64,000 nucleotides of DNA from Sphagnum magellanicum (GCA_021904315.1 CM038920.1:4154001-4218000), one strand, 5' to 3'; positions 12,116 to 25,600 are shown, counted from the stretch's first letter. The notes: generated by a model not told the origin, from the letters alone. Program-made: numbers and translations.

Positions 12116-14440
12116 TTCTTGCCTTGGTAGGCATGGCCAATAAACCCGATTTATGTCTAATAATTTCTGTAGATTGTGCATGCACACTTGAGTCTTCTCT
12201 TTCTTTGTGCATTTTTGGAACTTTTGGAAAAAAATTAGGTCGCAAATTCAATGGTTGGGTTTTTGGAATTTCCAAATTTTGACAAAAAAAAATCTAAAAA
12301 AATGTGTCAAGATGCCAGATTCCTACACATGGTTCAAAGGTAGCAAAAATATAATATATAAGGATGTTTAATTTTTTTCCTTCCATATATTGTTTATTGC
12401 CCAATTTGACTAAATCAGCTTGGGGACAAGCACAACCTCAACTACATCACAAAATTGAAACAAAAAAGGAAAAAAATAAAAAATAAAAAATGGCCATAAA
12501 TAAAAACACCATAACTTTTCTTCACATCACCTATTCAACACAATAAAAACATTAATATTCTCACACAAGTATTAACCTTAAATTTGCTTTGGGAAGAGGG
12601 CTCTCTCCCACCATAACTCAAAGGGGAAAGGGAAGCACATAACCTGACCCTCTCTTCTCACTAGACTTGCATTTGGAATATATGATACCTTTCTAAATCT
12701 CACACACAAAACAAACAAAATGCAAAAAAATGCCACAAACCTCAAGCCCATTAAACTCCATGTGATTTGCATAGGTTTTAATTTTTTAAAAATTAATGTT
12801 GTGCACTTACTTGGTGAATTGCACATTTGTGCCTTTGGTATTGGGCAACATTTCCATTTTTAAGCCCTTCACTTTGCAGCCTATAAACCTACATACACCA
12901 CAAGTTTGAACAAGCTATTGCATTTTGGTAAATTTTTTCACTAATTTTTAAAATGTTGGTGTGCAAGCCCATAATTTGTGAATGTTGTGCACCCATTATC
13001 TGTGCAAGATCAAAGGATCTTCAACTTGGAGGAGAGGTAAAATATTCACCTATAAATAATAAATGTTGTTGCCAAATAATTACATTAGTATAATCACTAG
13101 GCACATGACAACCTTCAATTTAATTGTAAACATTCAACTTTGATTTTGAAAACTCTTTTCTAATTCAAATTATTTATCAAATTTTGATGCCTATAATCAA
13201 AGCTTTGTTGTCTTCAAAAGGTTAATCTTCGAAAAGAGATCAAAGCCATTTTGTAAACAAGCAATGGTTTAATCATTGGTTTGTTGAAAAGAAAACAACT
13301 TAGGATTGATTTGTTGTTGTTGAATTAGGTTGAAAATTATGATTTTATTTTGATATTCAAACATGAGGCTAACGTCCATGAAAAAATTGACCAAAAAAAA
13401 CACTAACCGACTTTTGAAGACTCATTATTAACCTTCATAATAACATTAAATCATAAATATATTATATCACTTGTATCATATTCCTTATCATCTACCAAGA
13501 ATCATTATTTGTAGTTTTTTACAAAATTAGATTATAATTGATCAAATGTTTAACCTAAATAATGGTGTTGGTGACCAATGGAAAAAATTATGAAATGCAC
13601 CTTCTTCAAGAAAATATCCTTCAAATGTGAAATGAGAACAAAAAGGCTATGTTAAGTTTCATAAAATAAAATGACATGAGGGTCTAAAACATTAAAATCC
13701 TAAATTTTTTCTTTAACAATTCAACTTTTTCAAGGTATAGGGTTTTATCCAATGTTGGTAATGTTGGCTAGGTATATTAATTTTAATATATCAGCTAAAT
13801 AGTAAATGAAAAATTTCAAAAAAAAAAAATTAGTTAGGGAAATATAAATAGGTTTCAACAAAATTTCAAAAAGTTTGTCAATCCAAGTAAGGGTATTATG
13901 CACATTTATCTTATTCACAAAGCAAGGATAAATATTTCATCGTTTTTCTTATACATGTCATGCATGTATAAATAGGTTTAAAAATAAGGAAAAAAATAAA
14001 TGGCACAATCCTAAAAAGAAGAAAGCTAATTACTTGTGCAATTGACATTGCAAACTCACAAAACACATGAGATTTCAAACATCCCATTAAAACAATTTAC
14101 AAAAATATAATCAAATCAATCAATAATGTTAAAAATTATGTTCAAAGCATTTTAGAGTTAAAAAAAGGTTGTAAATTTTTTTAATTCTAAAGGAGTCCCC
14201 TAGCGCATATGGGAAGTGGTTTTTTTCAAGGTAATTAATGTAATAAATAATGATAAAATGTCAAAAGCAAATATATTCAATACTAAGTTACTTAATCACC
14301 ATAATTCAAACAAATCTATCACAATAATTGCATGCATGCATTGCAAAATAGGAAAATGCATATATGCTATATAATGATTTTGGCATGTATTTCTATGTAC
14401 CCTCTTCAAACCAATTACCCTCCCTCAAATATACAAGCAA
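12116..14440. other. intergenic; one copy of a short dispersed repeat, AAAAT microsatellite
   Basis: At 12290-12470 is a diverged member of the family clustered at 23.4-25.6 kb (AGATGCCAGATTC ... GGTAGCAAAAATATA ... TTTGACTAAATCAGC ... ACATCACAAAATTGAAAC). An (AAAAT)n microsatellite lies at about 14437-14462. No gene is supported. Confidence 0.5.
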
Positions 14441-14514
14441 AATAAAATAAAATAAAATAAAATCTGAAATATTTACCAACTGAATACCCCATAAACTATA
14501 AACCCCATTTAATC

Positions 14515-15000
14515 CCAGAACCCTACAAACTCCCTATCTGCAAACCCTACAAATCCCCTTAATCCCTACAAAACCCATTAACCCCAAAGCCCTACAAAAA
14601 CCCTGAATCCCAAAACCCTAATAAAACTTCTAATCCCAAAACCATACAAAATCCCGATTCCCTACCAAACTCCAAAATCCAAAAGCCTATTAAAAACCCC
14701 AAGCAAAAACCATGCAAAATCCCTAACCCTAAATCCTGAAAACCCTAGAGAGCCCCATTCATCCCAAAACCCTACAAAATCTTCAACCTAAATATGCTAC
14801 ACAACCCTCAAATCCCCACAAAGCCCCTCAATCACAAATCCCTGCAAGCCCTAACCCTAAACATTCTACAAAACCCCTAATCCCAAAACCCAGCAAAACC
14901 CCCCACCCCCGACCTCAAAACCCTACAAGACTCCAAATCCCAGCAAAACTCCCCTTTATCTCAAACCCTTCAAAAACCCTAAACCCTAACCCAAATCCCA
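14515..15000. repeat. degenerate telomere-like (CCCTA-rich) array
   Basis: About 480 bp of loosely periodic sequence built from AATCCCAAAACCCTACAAAA-like units of about 20 bp. It contains short true plant-telomere motifs such as AACCCTAAACCCTAA (about 14965-14985). It ends just before the GC-richer segment upstream of the PreP locus. It could be a decayed interstitial telomeric repeat or an independent minisatellite that resembles it. Confidence 0.65.
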
Positions 15001-15204
15001 GATTCAAAGCTCGAACACCATATCCACGGTTTCCGAGCTTTGTTCCTCTGCAGCAGACGCTGGTTGTCGTCAGCGCAGGTGTGCTCCCCGCAAAGGCGCG
15101 ACATACATAATCCATTTGCCGAAGAGAAGATGAGCCCATGAGCTGATGATGATCGTATCATCCAGCAGTTGCTGAATTGTTGATTCTGATTTTAGCAAGT
15201 TGAC

Positions 15205-15395
15205 AGGAGCAGGACGAGGAAGAGGAAGAGGAGGAAGAGGAGGAGGGGGTTGTCGAGCAGGACTAACAATGCTTTTGGTGGAGCTCTTGGTGAAGAAGGA
15301 CGGATGGGTTAGTGTAGTATTAGGGTTTGCAAACTCCAATTTGGAGGAGCTTGCGGTGAAGAAAGAAGGATGGGTTAGGTCAGTTTCTATGCAAT
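15205..15395. repeat. purine-rich tract and short direct duplication before PreP
   Basis: A GGAAGAGGAGGA-type tract (about 15210-15250) is followed by two copies of a roughly 32-bp segment that ends AAGGACGGATGGGTTAG in the first copy (about 15279-15311) and AAGAAGGATGGGTTAG in the second (about 15348-15379). The segment is open in one plus frame but shows no similarity I recognise to a PreP organelle-targeting presequence. Confidence 0.5.
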
Positions 15396-15625
15396 GCAGC
15401 TTTCTGGTTGTTGTATTGTTCTTACAGTTTTGCTACTTGGTGGAACTCAGGGGCAAGTCCAGAGCTTGTGAAGGAATTAGGGTTTGAGCAGCTAGAACAG
15501 CATTTCATTGATGAGTACAAATCAACTGCCACCTTGTATCGGCACCTAGAGACTGGTGCCGAGGTCATGTCAGTTACCAATGACAATGAGAATAAGGTCT
15601 TTGGCATTGTCTCTCACACCCCACC

Positions 15626-15635
15626 ATAAGTGACT
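15626..15635 (+). other. mutated splice donor of PreP intron 1 (ATAAGT)
   Basis: The exon ends ...CACACCCCACC and the next exon starts G-AAA-GAC (15913), restoring Pro-Lys-Asp in phase. The intron begins ATAAGTGACT, a consensus GTAAGT with G changed to A. The preceding base is C, so the original dinucleotide was CpG and the change equals CpG to CpA. Reading through the site meets TAA at 15627-15629. ATAAGT...AG introns are very rare. Confidence 0.75.
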
Positions 15636-18600
15636 ATGGAGTTCTTTTCATCTGTTCGCCCCCGCCCAGAGCATTTTGTGAAGTCACCATCATATTCTGT
15701 TCCTACTGTGAACCACATGTAGTACCATGTACTGATTGATGCCAATGGAACTGCCTGCCATCTGCTGTTGTTTTTGATGATGCAAAATTCAAACAGTACC
15801 CTTTTCCAGAAACCAGCATCCCCAGTTTTGGTCTATAGCTCTTGTTGGTTTGTGTACAGGGCTAGAAGGTGAAAGGCAGGAATTCATTTTCTTGAGATGT
15901 CTGAAATTGCAGGAAAGACTCCACAGGGATACCACACACATTGGAACACAGTGTGTTGTGTGGCTCAAGGAAGTATCCGTTGAAGGAGCCATTTGTAGAA
16001 CTGCTTAAGGGGAGTCTCCACACTTTCCTGAACGCCTTTACTTACCCCGCACCTGCTACCCTGTCGCATCCACAAACATCAAGGTATTTGTCTGTTTTGT
16101 TGATTGATGAACTGCATATTCCAATTTCAGAAACTGTTTGTTTGTTTGTCTGCTTCATTCTTGTAGCTCATCACAGGAGGAGGAACAGTGTATCATTGTC
16201 ATAAAACTGAGAACTGGCAATGTCTTTGAGTTGTTTCTGAAAGCTATCTAACTAAAGGAATGAGAGTATCAGGAACTCTGGTACCTCTGCCACAGCACTC
16301 TGCTGCATTACAGTTGTAACACAATTGAACTTCCCCTTTGTTTTCCTGCAAGGTTTTAACCTGGATACTTTTGCACTTACCTACAGGGACTTGGGTCTTC
16401 TTGGATGGTGAGCAGGACTTCTACAATCTGGCGGATGTGTATCTAGATGCTGTATTCCACCCTCATGTCGTGTATGAGGTGCACACCTTTCAGCAGGAAG
16501 GGTGGCACTATGAGTTGAATGACCCATCTGAAGACATTACCTATAAGGGTAAGAAGGCTGCCTGTGGTACACAATGATTCTGCTGCTGTCAGTCAGAGGC
16601 ATGTGCAATTTTATTTTTCTTTGTAAAAGTTGCCATTGTGACCAGGAAATTGAATTTCTGATCATGTAACATTTGGTATCTGAACCTGAAAGTGACAGTA
16701 CATGAAATGATGTTGCTTCTATAAAGAGGTTTCTGTGTATATTCTGAGCAGGGCTAATAGCTTTGATTGTACATTGTTGAAGAGGTGCTTGTGTCAAGTG
16801 TCTGACAACCATTCATTTTGTCTTGTGATGATGTTACAGGAGTGGTGTTTAGTGAGATGAAGGGTGTGTATTCACAACCTGACAATGTGCTGGGCCGTGT
16901 CTCTCAGCAGGTTTGGAACTAGCTCAAAAATGGATTTGCTATTAGGTCTTTTGTGGTTTGTCTTCACAATGTGGTGATTAGAAATTTCTCAAGGTTTAAT
17001 CAAGTTGGGTTTGAGAAAGATATGGTGACTGATGAAGTATAAAATTTGCGAGTGCAGGCTTTATTTCCTGACAACACATATGGTGTTGATAGTGGTGGAG
17101 ATCCCACTTTTATTCCAAATCTGACCTTTCAACAATTCCAGGTCTGTTTTTTGTTTCTTTGTGGGTGGACAAGCAAATAAATGTTCCAAGCTATTGTTGG
17201 AGCAGCACTAGGCAAGTTCAAGATGTTGGAGTGTCAATGCTGTTTGTGGTGATTTTTTTTCTGGCTAGAAGCATGGTACATTTTTCTCCACATGAAAGTG
17301 TTTTGTGTGTGTGAAGGCAAGTCTTACTGCCCAGTCCTCAGCTCTCCTTTATGTTCATGACAGGAATTTCATGCCAAGTTTTACATCCAAGCAATGCATG
17401 TGTGTGTTTCTATGGTGATGATGATCCAGACCAACATTTGCGCATACTAAGTGGCGAGTTAGTATACTAATCCTGAGACAGAATTAGCTCTAGGGTTCCT
17501 TGATCACCTTATGCTGGGCACCCCAGGTTCACCACTGAGAAAAGTTCTGCTGGAGAGTGGAATCGGTGAAGCCATTGTGAGAGGTGGTATTCAGGATGAG
17601 CTCTGTCAGCCTCAGTTTAGTATTGGACTGAAAGGTGTTGTGGCAGAAGATGTGTCCTGTGTGGAGGATCTGGTGTTTAGTACTTTGAAGCAGCTGGTTG
17701 AAGATGGCTTCTCTTCTGAAGCAGTGGAGGCTTCCATGAACACAATTGAGTTTTCTCTGCAAGAGAATAACGCGGGGTCCTTTCCCCAAGGTCTCTCACT
17801 TATGCTGCGCTCTATGGTCAGTGGATAATTGAAGTTTTGAAAGTACAGGATGATGCATTGAATTATTCTTTTCCTGCTGTAGGCATTTGCTTTCTACATT
17901 GTTTTCTCTTTCCACTCAATTACTCCACTGAGTCATGATCTGTTCTGTATCTATTATCAACAATGTATATGACCATTGGATCCTGTTTGTTTACAGGGAA
18001 AGTGGCTTTGTGGTGGTGATCCATTTGAACCTCTTCACTTTGCCAAGCCCTTGGAGCAGCTTAAGCAAAGGCTTTCTGCTGAAGGTGTGAAAGCAGTTTT
18101 GTCTCCAGTTATCCAGAAATACATTCTGGACAATCCACATCGGGTGACTGTTGAGCTCCAGGTTGGTGCTTTTCCCTTTGCTTGAACAATGAAATTCCTT
18201 TAACTAAGAGATCTTGTGTATGAACTTCTTGGGCCATGTTGTGATTTGGGACAATATGCTTGCACACAACACCAAAGAAAGATTGAGGTAAGTAAGGGCT
18301 GGGAATTTGTATATATGGGGGGAAACTTTGCAGCCTGATCCAGAGAAAGGCAAGATGGATGAAGCACAGGAGCTGGACAGGCTAGCAAAAGTAAAGGCCA
18401 GCATGACTTCAGCAGATTTGGCTGAGCTTGCCCATGCCACAGAGGAGCTGCGGTTGAAGCAAGAAACTCCAGACCCACCAGAAGCTCTTAAAAACTGTGC
18501 CCAGTCTTGTGTTGTCGGACATCCCAAAGGAGGCTGCGACTATACCTATCATTGTATGGCTTCTCTTTTCCCTCCCTTTTGAGAAGATTTATTTTGAGCT

Positions 18601-19285
18601 ACATTCCTGACCTGAGGAAACCGATAGTAAAAATAAGCACAATGTTGGGACATGAGGATGTGTGGGGATCACAATGTGTATTGCTTATGTTGAGTTTTAA
18701 ATCTTATGATGATTTTTTGTGATCCTGATCAAGAATAATCTTTTGTTGGTGGTGTGCAGGTTGGGGAGTTGAAGGGAACAACAGTGCTTTGGCATGACCT
18801 TTTCACTAATGATGTCTTGTATGCTGAGGTTGCATTCAACCTCTGCACAGTGAAGGTTGAGCTGCTTCCCCTCATCCCTCTCTTCTGGTATTTCCCCTCA
18901 CTTCATGGCTATCTCTTATCTGATGTCTTGATGTTTTTTTAACTCCATGTGTGTTTTTGACCTTGAGGGGGATATGTTTGGGTCCAGAGATAGGTAAACC
19001 ATTTCCTCTGAAACATGGAATCATGACCCTGTTGATGCAGCCAATCACTTCTGGAGATGGGTACAAAGAAGATGAACTTTGTGCAGCTGAGCCAGCTTAT
19101 TAGCTGTAAGACTGGGGGCATCTCTGTCTACCCTTCCACACCACCTATCAGGGGTAAGGCTGAGCCATCTAGTCATATCATAATTAAGGGCAAGGCGATG
19201 GCTTCTCAGAGTTCAGATCTCTTTGAGCTGGTGAGTTTTCCTTTCCCCCTAATGCAGCAGGTATGTTGATGTGTTTGTGTGATTG

Positions 19286-19308
19286 AGTTTAGGGTTAGGG
19301 TTTAGGGA
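19286..19308. repeat. telomere-like motif in a PreP intron
   Basis: Reads AGTTTAGGGTTAGGGTTTAG followed by GG, two and a half plant telomere repeats within an intron of the PreP pseudogene. It may act as, or derive from, a telo-box. Confidence 0.6.
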
Positions 19309-20714
19309 TGGCATGATGTGCATGCTCTTCTCAGTCTCTACTGAATGTTAAGTGCATGAGGCTGGGCAGGCAAGCATGTTAGTTAGACTTTTTATGTGGC
19401 CCTTTGATTGTTTGGAATCTATGAGATTTAAGGGAATGTATGGGTGTGCACAGATGCGAACAGTGCTGCAGGACGTTGAGTTCAATGACCAACAGCGCTT
19501 TAATCAATTTGTAGCCCAAAGCAAATCACATATGGAGGTAGGCTGTGTGCTATATGTATCTACCTCCTGTGTATCTGTGTCACAAGACTGACACTTCCAG
19601 AATTGTGCACATCTCGGGAAGATATCAGAGTAGTCCACACTGACCTTTATGTTCTCTAGTTGCATCCCAATCAGCATTTTTCTTTTCTTTTCAAATTCGT
19701 GAGGTATGTGGGTTGGCAACCATCCAAAAGACAGCTTAGCCAAAGTTGGCTACAAGTAAGAGAGGAAAGTAGAAAAGTTGATCTTGCTACATCTTGGCAC
19801 CATGCTAGAACCTATTGTCTAAACATGGCGACATGGGCCCATTTTCTCCAAAAAAAATCCCCTGTATGCCATTTGCAACCCTCTTTTTTCTTGGCAGCAG
19901 GATGTGAAATTTTGCCCCCCAAAATAAAAACTTACTGGTCCCAATTGAGTCTCAAAGTCAACCAAATGGCCTCTCATGATGTTACTTTCAAATTATTACC
20001 AGATTTTTAGTTCCTGTTGATGTTACTTGCTTGCAACAGTGAGCACTGTTGATGTAGATTTCTCTGGGTGGATGCAGAGTCAGATTACTGGAGGTGGGCA
20101 TGTTATTGCTGCAGCATGCATGTGTGGTATGCTGAATGTGGCTGGGTGGGTTAGTGAGCAGATGGGAGGTTTAAGGTGCTTCCTGTGAACTGCCCTTCCT
20201 TCTACTCCACAAGCAACATGTACAGTTTTATTCATTTTGTTCAGTTCTGTGGCTGATTTATTGCTAGTATAATGAGAGCTTTATTGTGTGAAAAATTCAG
20301 TGATTCTCTTTCTGCTGAATCTGGGATGATAAGCAGTGTCGCAAATTATAATGGCTGTTGCTTTAGAAATAGCATGTGGAGGAGTGCAGTATCCTTTTTT
20401 CTCTGAATTGGGTGGGTACGAGTGAGTTCTGTCCTGATTGAACTGTGGGTGCCTGGCAGTTACTTGGAGTACTTATGGGACTTGGAAAAGAGGGTAGATG
20501 AGGATTGGCCTGCTGTTGCAGAGTCCCTGGAAGCGGACTGCTTTGCTTGCATGGAAGGATGCCATTGTGAATTTGACAGCAGATGATCATACACTGACCC
20601 ATGCAGAGTCTCATGTGGCAACTTTGCGATACATTGCCTGAGCATAGTTCTGGTCTTGTCTCTTGGGATCAGCGATTACCATTGATCAATGAGGGTCTTG
20701 TCATACCTACTCAG

Positions 20715-20720
20715 ATCAAT
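20715..20720 (+). other. mutated splice donor of a late PreP intron (ATCAAT)
   Basis: The exon ends ...ATACCTACTCAG and the next begins GTGAATTATGTTGGC at 20872, giving the expected Pro-Thr-Gln / Val-Asn-Tyr junction. The base pair after CAG is AT instead of GT, the same G-to-A change as in intron 1. Confidence 0.65.
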
Positions 20721-21966
20721 ATTTTTTACCATGTTATTTGCCAAGCAATGTAGTATACAGTGTGGATGTTGAGAATTTCATATATCTATCTTTCATTGTT
20801 TTGGTTTTAGTACACAGATTGCAGATGCAGAATGTGCCTACTTATTGATTGAGGTTTTTTGTTGGTGACAGGTGAATTATGTTGGCAAGGCAGCCAGTCT
20901 TTACGATGCAGGTTATGAGCTGAATGGTAGTGTGTATGTTATCTCAAAATTTATTGGCAACACATGGCTATGGGATCAGGTTTGTGTCAGCAGTGGTGCT
21001 TATGGAGGCTTTTGTGACTTTGACAGTCAATCAGGTTCATTCTCATGCCTCACACATGTATCAATGTCTGTGGAATGTATGGGCTGGAGCAGTACAGGTG
21101 ACACAAATGCCTACCTGATTACTAGGATTTCGTACATCCTTACATATATGCCAAGATTAAGATTTGTTTCTTGCCTGAAAGCTTATCTACACACTTCAAA
21201 TTTGCAGGGGTGTTTTCTTTCCTCTCATACAGAGATCCCGATCTGGTCAAGACTTTAGACAACTATGATGGGACAGTAGAGTTCCTGCAGAATCTGCAAC
21301 TGGATGATGATGTGCTCACAAAAGCGATCATTGGCACCATAGGTGATGTAGATTCATATCAGTTGCCAGATGCAAAGGGTTATACCGGGTATGTTAATTG
21401 AACCGATGAATTTCTCTACTGAAAACCTGTTCTCTTCTTAGATCTGAACACCCAACTGTCCCCATGAAATGCTTTTGCTCAGGAGTTTTCAATAATGGTC
21501 CATTTGATTACCTGCTTATGAGAATGATAAGTATCTGTGAAGCTCATGCCTGTAACTGCATGCAGCATATTTTTTGTCTGTGTGCATGAAAGTTGATGTG
21601 ATGTTGATTTGTGTGTATCCAGCATGTTGCATTATATCATGGGTATAACTGATGAGGAGAGGCAGTGCAGACATGATCAAATTCTCTCAACCAGGTTGGG
21701 TAGTCTGATCTTTGACTCATGTCAATTTTAGTCTATTAAAGTTCTGCAATACTTTGACACCTATATATATATTGTACCTATTTAAAGTCTAAAATCTATG
21801 ATGTGGCATTGTGGGTGGGTGCAGTGTGAAAGATTTTCATATATTTGCAGATGTTTTGGAGACTGTAAGGGAGAAAGGTGTGATAGTGGCTGTTGCATCA
21901 GCAGATGACATTGCTGCAGCTAATGAGGAGAGGCCTGGACTTTTACAAGTGAAAAAAGTTCTGTAG

Positions 21967-23390
21967 AGATAGTTGTCCTGCCCATTATGACAGTCTGTGC
22001 TCAGGAGTTAGCAAATCAGGGATGACCAATCTATTTTCCCTACATGGAAGTGGTATGTGCTGCTTAGTTAGTATTTAGTTTCTGAAAATGCATCATAGAT
22101 ACATCCCTTTTTACATCCTTTTCTGAAACTACGAATCGATGATGGCTTGATTTAAGTTCTTTCAGTTTTGATTGAAGTATTTTCTGCAAAGATTTTTCAT
22201 CTCGTGGCATTAGAACGGGCCCAAATTAGATGATGGGAAAATAGTGGTGTGCACTGGAAGAAAGTTTCTGTTTACAATTTCTCAGTACTACAAAGTAGAA
22301 AGTTTGGTCAACAATCCATGCACAAACTATGGTGCACAAATACTCCAACTTCAGAATATGAAACTTTGACTTTTCTGGCACCCATCGGTATTCAATTATC
22401 AGTCAGGTGTCTGTTTCAGGTATGGTAGGTTTGTTGACTGCCAAAAATGTTGGATTTTATTTGGGTAATATCTGCAGGTGCTCATTCTACTGACGTTGTT
22501 GGATGTATAGATTGTGTCCATCATAGGTGAGAAGGCTTTGGTGAAAGTGATTTGAAAATTTCCAGGAGCCGAGTACATGATACCACATCACATTCAGTAG
22601 TGAGAGCCAAGCTTGGAGAAAGTCGTCGGGGGACTTTTCCTTGGGGTGGAGTACAGGACTTGCACCTTCATTTCAGCAATGAATGTTTCAAGTGGTGGAC
22701 AGTTGTGGGACTTTTCCTCGAAGTGGAGTACAGGACTTGCACCTTCATTTCAAGCAGTGAAAATTTCAACGGGTGGACAGTTGGAAAGTCCAAATCCCTC
22801 AGAAACAGGTACGGTTGAGTCCTTTGTAAGGTTGTAGTAAAGTCTAATCTCCTAATCTCCTATTCTCCTATTCTCTTTATATTTTGTTAAGCCTAATCTA
22901 TTCTACCCAAATAGTAGCATTGGTAAATTGTACAATTCTTGTAGTTAAAAAGCATATAATAATTTTCCATCACCCAACTTCAATGAGTGTTGAAAAATGA
23001 GGAATTGGAACTTGGCCAAATTTGTCACATGGTTCTTCTTCACAATGAATTCTTTTCATTTGTGCCGAAAAGAAAAAAGAAGCTATCACATGGGCTAATT
23101 ATTATGACTAATAAATCAAAGCCAATTCACATTTCTTTATTGGTCCTTTTAGAGTGCATTACATCCTATGTACATTTTACAGGTCGAAACTCCCTTTTTT
23201 GACACTCTTTAAAATCTAAACTTCATCTGAATCATCCTTTGCACACCGCACTCTATGGATGTGCTCTTTTCAGATGCCAATGTTCTATTATAGACCCATG
23301 TGATGAGCATGATGAACAAAATCTAACTGTGAACCAAAATACCACTACTCCATTGCAAAACAGCCTTTCTTTTGCTGGTTGTTATACATA
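21967..23390. other. intergenic downstream of PreP
   Basis: The first several hundred bases follow the PreP stop and may be its former 3' UTR. Apart from the duplication at 22630-22785 I recognise nothing. Confidence 0.4.
22630..22785. repeat. 77-bp tandem duplication
   Basis: GGGACTTTTCCT begins units at 22630 and 22707. Each unit contains TGGAGTACAGGACTTGCACC and ends near GGTGGACAGTTG. Copies differ by several substitutions and one-base indels. Confidence 0.88.
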
Positions 23391-23399
23391 GCCAAAATG

Positions 23400-25600
23400 A
23401 GAAATTAAAAATCAAAAGTACCACCAAAATCGAGTGCTTTTTGAGATTTTCAATAGCCACAATTTGACCAAAATTTAAGAAAAAATGCCAGATTTTTCCT
23501 ATAGATGGTTCAAATGGGTAACCCCAAAAATACAGAAGGATGTTTTTTTTTTTAGATTTTAATTTTCATATTTAGCTTGTAGCTAAAATTTGGCTAAATC
23601 TTCCTATGGATGATCACCACTTTGGCTCCATTACAAAATTGACAAACAAAAACATTGATTGCAAATATGCTACATTATGGTGATCATTCGTAATCGGGAT
23701 GCTTAGCAACCATGTCTTTGTGAATATGATGAGTTCATGAACTCCGAATACACATCTAGTTTTCCAGTCTTTTCCATCTTTTTGCTGGTTATAAAAGTGA
23801 CTGGCATTGTTATTATTTTGGGCAAATTCTCACATTTTTCAACCTCAAAAATATGATTTTGACAAATGCAAAGGATTTTGGAGAAAAATATGGCTCAAAT
23901 AGGAAGATTTCAAAGTAAAATGAAACAAAATAGCCAGATTTCTCCAACAGGTTCCAGCTGGTAGCCAAAATATAAAAGGATTTTTAAAAATTACTACTTT
24001 CATATGTGATATATAGCCAAATTTGGATAAACCTTCTTGTTGATGATTGCCAGTTTGGGCTGGTTCACAAAAATATATATAATTTAAAGACACAAGTAAG
24101 AACATCACTACTTTGTGGAAATAGTTGGTTAGTTATTTCACCATTCTCATGGATCATACGTCTCACCGAAACCCACATGACCAAAGTGATTTTTTTGCAC
24201 TCTAGGGTTAGCCAAAAACATAGAAGGGTGCTTTTTTTAATAAAAAAATCATATTCCAATAGCCAAATCTGGCTAAATTTTGTAATGGATGATCGCCTGA
24301 TCACCATTTCAATTACGTCACAAAATAAACACTACTTTGGAGTGACCCAAGGAAGTACATAGCCATGGATAGCTAGGAATGAGAATTAAAGGTAAATTTT
24401 TGCATCCACGTATCAGCGGGCCTGGTATTCTTTTAAGGATTTTGTTACTATCATCCAAAAAATAATTTAGCCAAATTTGGCTACATATTAGACATGAAAG
24501 TAGAAAAGAACAGAATCCTTCTATATTTTGGCTACCAACTGGAACTTCTCATAAAAATATAGTGATGTGAATTTTTTTTCTTCAAAATCTGGCAAATTTG
24601 GGCCATTTATTCCATGAATTTTATTTTTCTATAGGTCAAAAATTTGCCAATAAAAAAAATGTTGGACCTTGTTATCACTTCTTGAATTCTTGTACCCACA
24701 TAGTCTAAATATTGACCCCAATATTTCATAATTGAATACAAGACTTATTTATTTAGATTTGATACTTAATATCATCACCCATACCATGTTACATACCAAC
24801 CAATAAACTCCCTAAACATTGGATTAAACTTGGACGAGTCACCAACAATTGGTGTGCCTAATCCTCCTCAAAAACGATTCATCTCTAACTTATAGAAATC
24901 CATGCTTATTAAAGCACAAAAACAAAATGTAAATAAAAGCTTTAAACATCAAACTAACAATCTATTATTCTTCTATGTGCTTTAAAACATCAAAACATGA
25001 AAAATGAGAATCACATCATGGGCGTGAGAAATGTTATTGTAGGACATTGGTTTTCCATAAGGGTTTATCACTTCTTTTTTGTTGGAACTTAGCTAAAGGT
25101 GAATAACATTTCAACTTGTTCATGTTTGTGGGGGAGGGGGGGGTTTATCTAGACAATTTGCATGCATGTTTTTGTGTGTGTGATTTTGTTAGTTTTGATA
25201 GTGTTGAACGTTGGATCTAGAAATGCACAACATATCATATCCAACTTTGGAATAATGTTTCGAATGTGTGAGATTCACATGCAACTTGCAACGTTTCTTT
25301 TACTAGAAAATTTTCGCCAAATCCCTACTTGAAAAATATGATTTCTACTTATAGGTAGGACTTTCCATGAAAAAAAATCGCCCAAATTCGCCAGATTAAA
25401 AAATATATATATTCTACCAATCACCAGATTTTTCTTATGAGTTCTCAGTTGTTGGTAGCCAAAAATATAAAAAGATTTTAAATTTTTCCCTATTTCATAT
25501 TTAGTACATGTGACCAAATTTGGCTAAATCAAATTTGAAGAGTGATATCCACCTCGGCTACACATCACAAAATTGGAAAGAGAAAAAGAAACCCTGCATG
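23400..25600. repeat. cluster of about five short dispersed repeats
   Basis: A motif series recurs at about 23470-23650, 23920-24080, 24180-24320, 24470-24620 (reversed) and 25400-25580: a GCCAGATTT-TTC segment, then a GTAGCCAAAAATATA-AAGGAT segment, a T-rich stretch, CCAAATTTGGCTAAAT, then GATGATYRCCACTTTGGCT and ACATCACAAAATTG. Further members are at 6390-6560 (reversed), 12290-12470, about 19725-19800 (partial) and 51990-52060. No clean terminal inverted repeats are visible and copies are strongly diverged. Confidence 0.6.

Larger units (their letters stand above)
15428..21966 (+). pseudogene. PREP: presequence protease (PreP, M16C metalloprotease) pseudogene with introns
   Basis: PreP degrades cleaved targeting peptides in plant mitochondria and chloroplasts. 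Recognisable exons, from conserved protein blocks and splice signals: 15428-15625, 15913-16083, 16416-16548, 16840-16910, 17058-17141, 17364-17467 plus 17472-17816, 17997-18161, 18334-18553, 18760-18887, 19041-19230, 19454-19537, 20078-20175, 20460-20714, 20872-21034, 21208-21388, 21623-21694, 21825-21966 (stop TAG). The zinc motif HxxEH is HTLEH at 15935-15949, and the downstream EGWHYELNDPSED block with the zinc-binding Glu region is in 16416-16548. The gene is dead: donors at 15626 and 20715 read AT; there is a 4-nt loss at 16046, a 1-nt loss near 17384, a 1-nt gain in the A-run at 18490-18494, and shifts near 20536 and 20631. About 60 codons are missing at about 17468. The N-terminal presequence exon was not found. 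Retained introns show it is not a processed copy. Confidence 0.93.

Noticed and set aside
15626-15912. PreP intron 1 as a U12-type AT-AC intron
   Set aside because: The donor is ATAAGT, not the U12 ATATCC consensus, and the acceptor is AG; a mutated GTAAGT is simpler.
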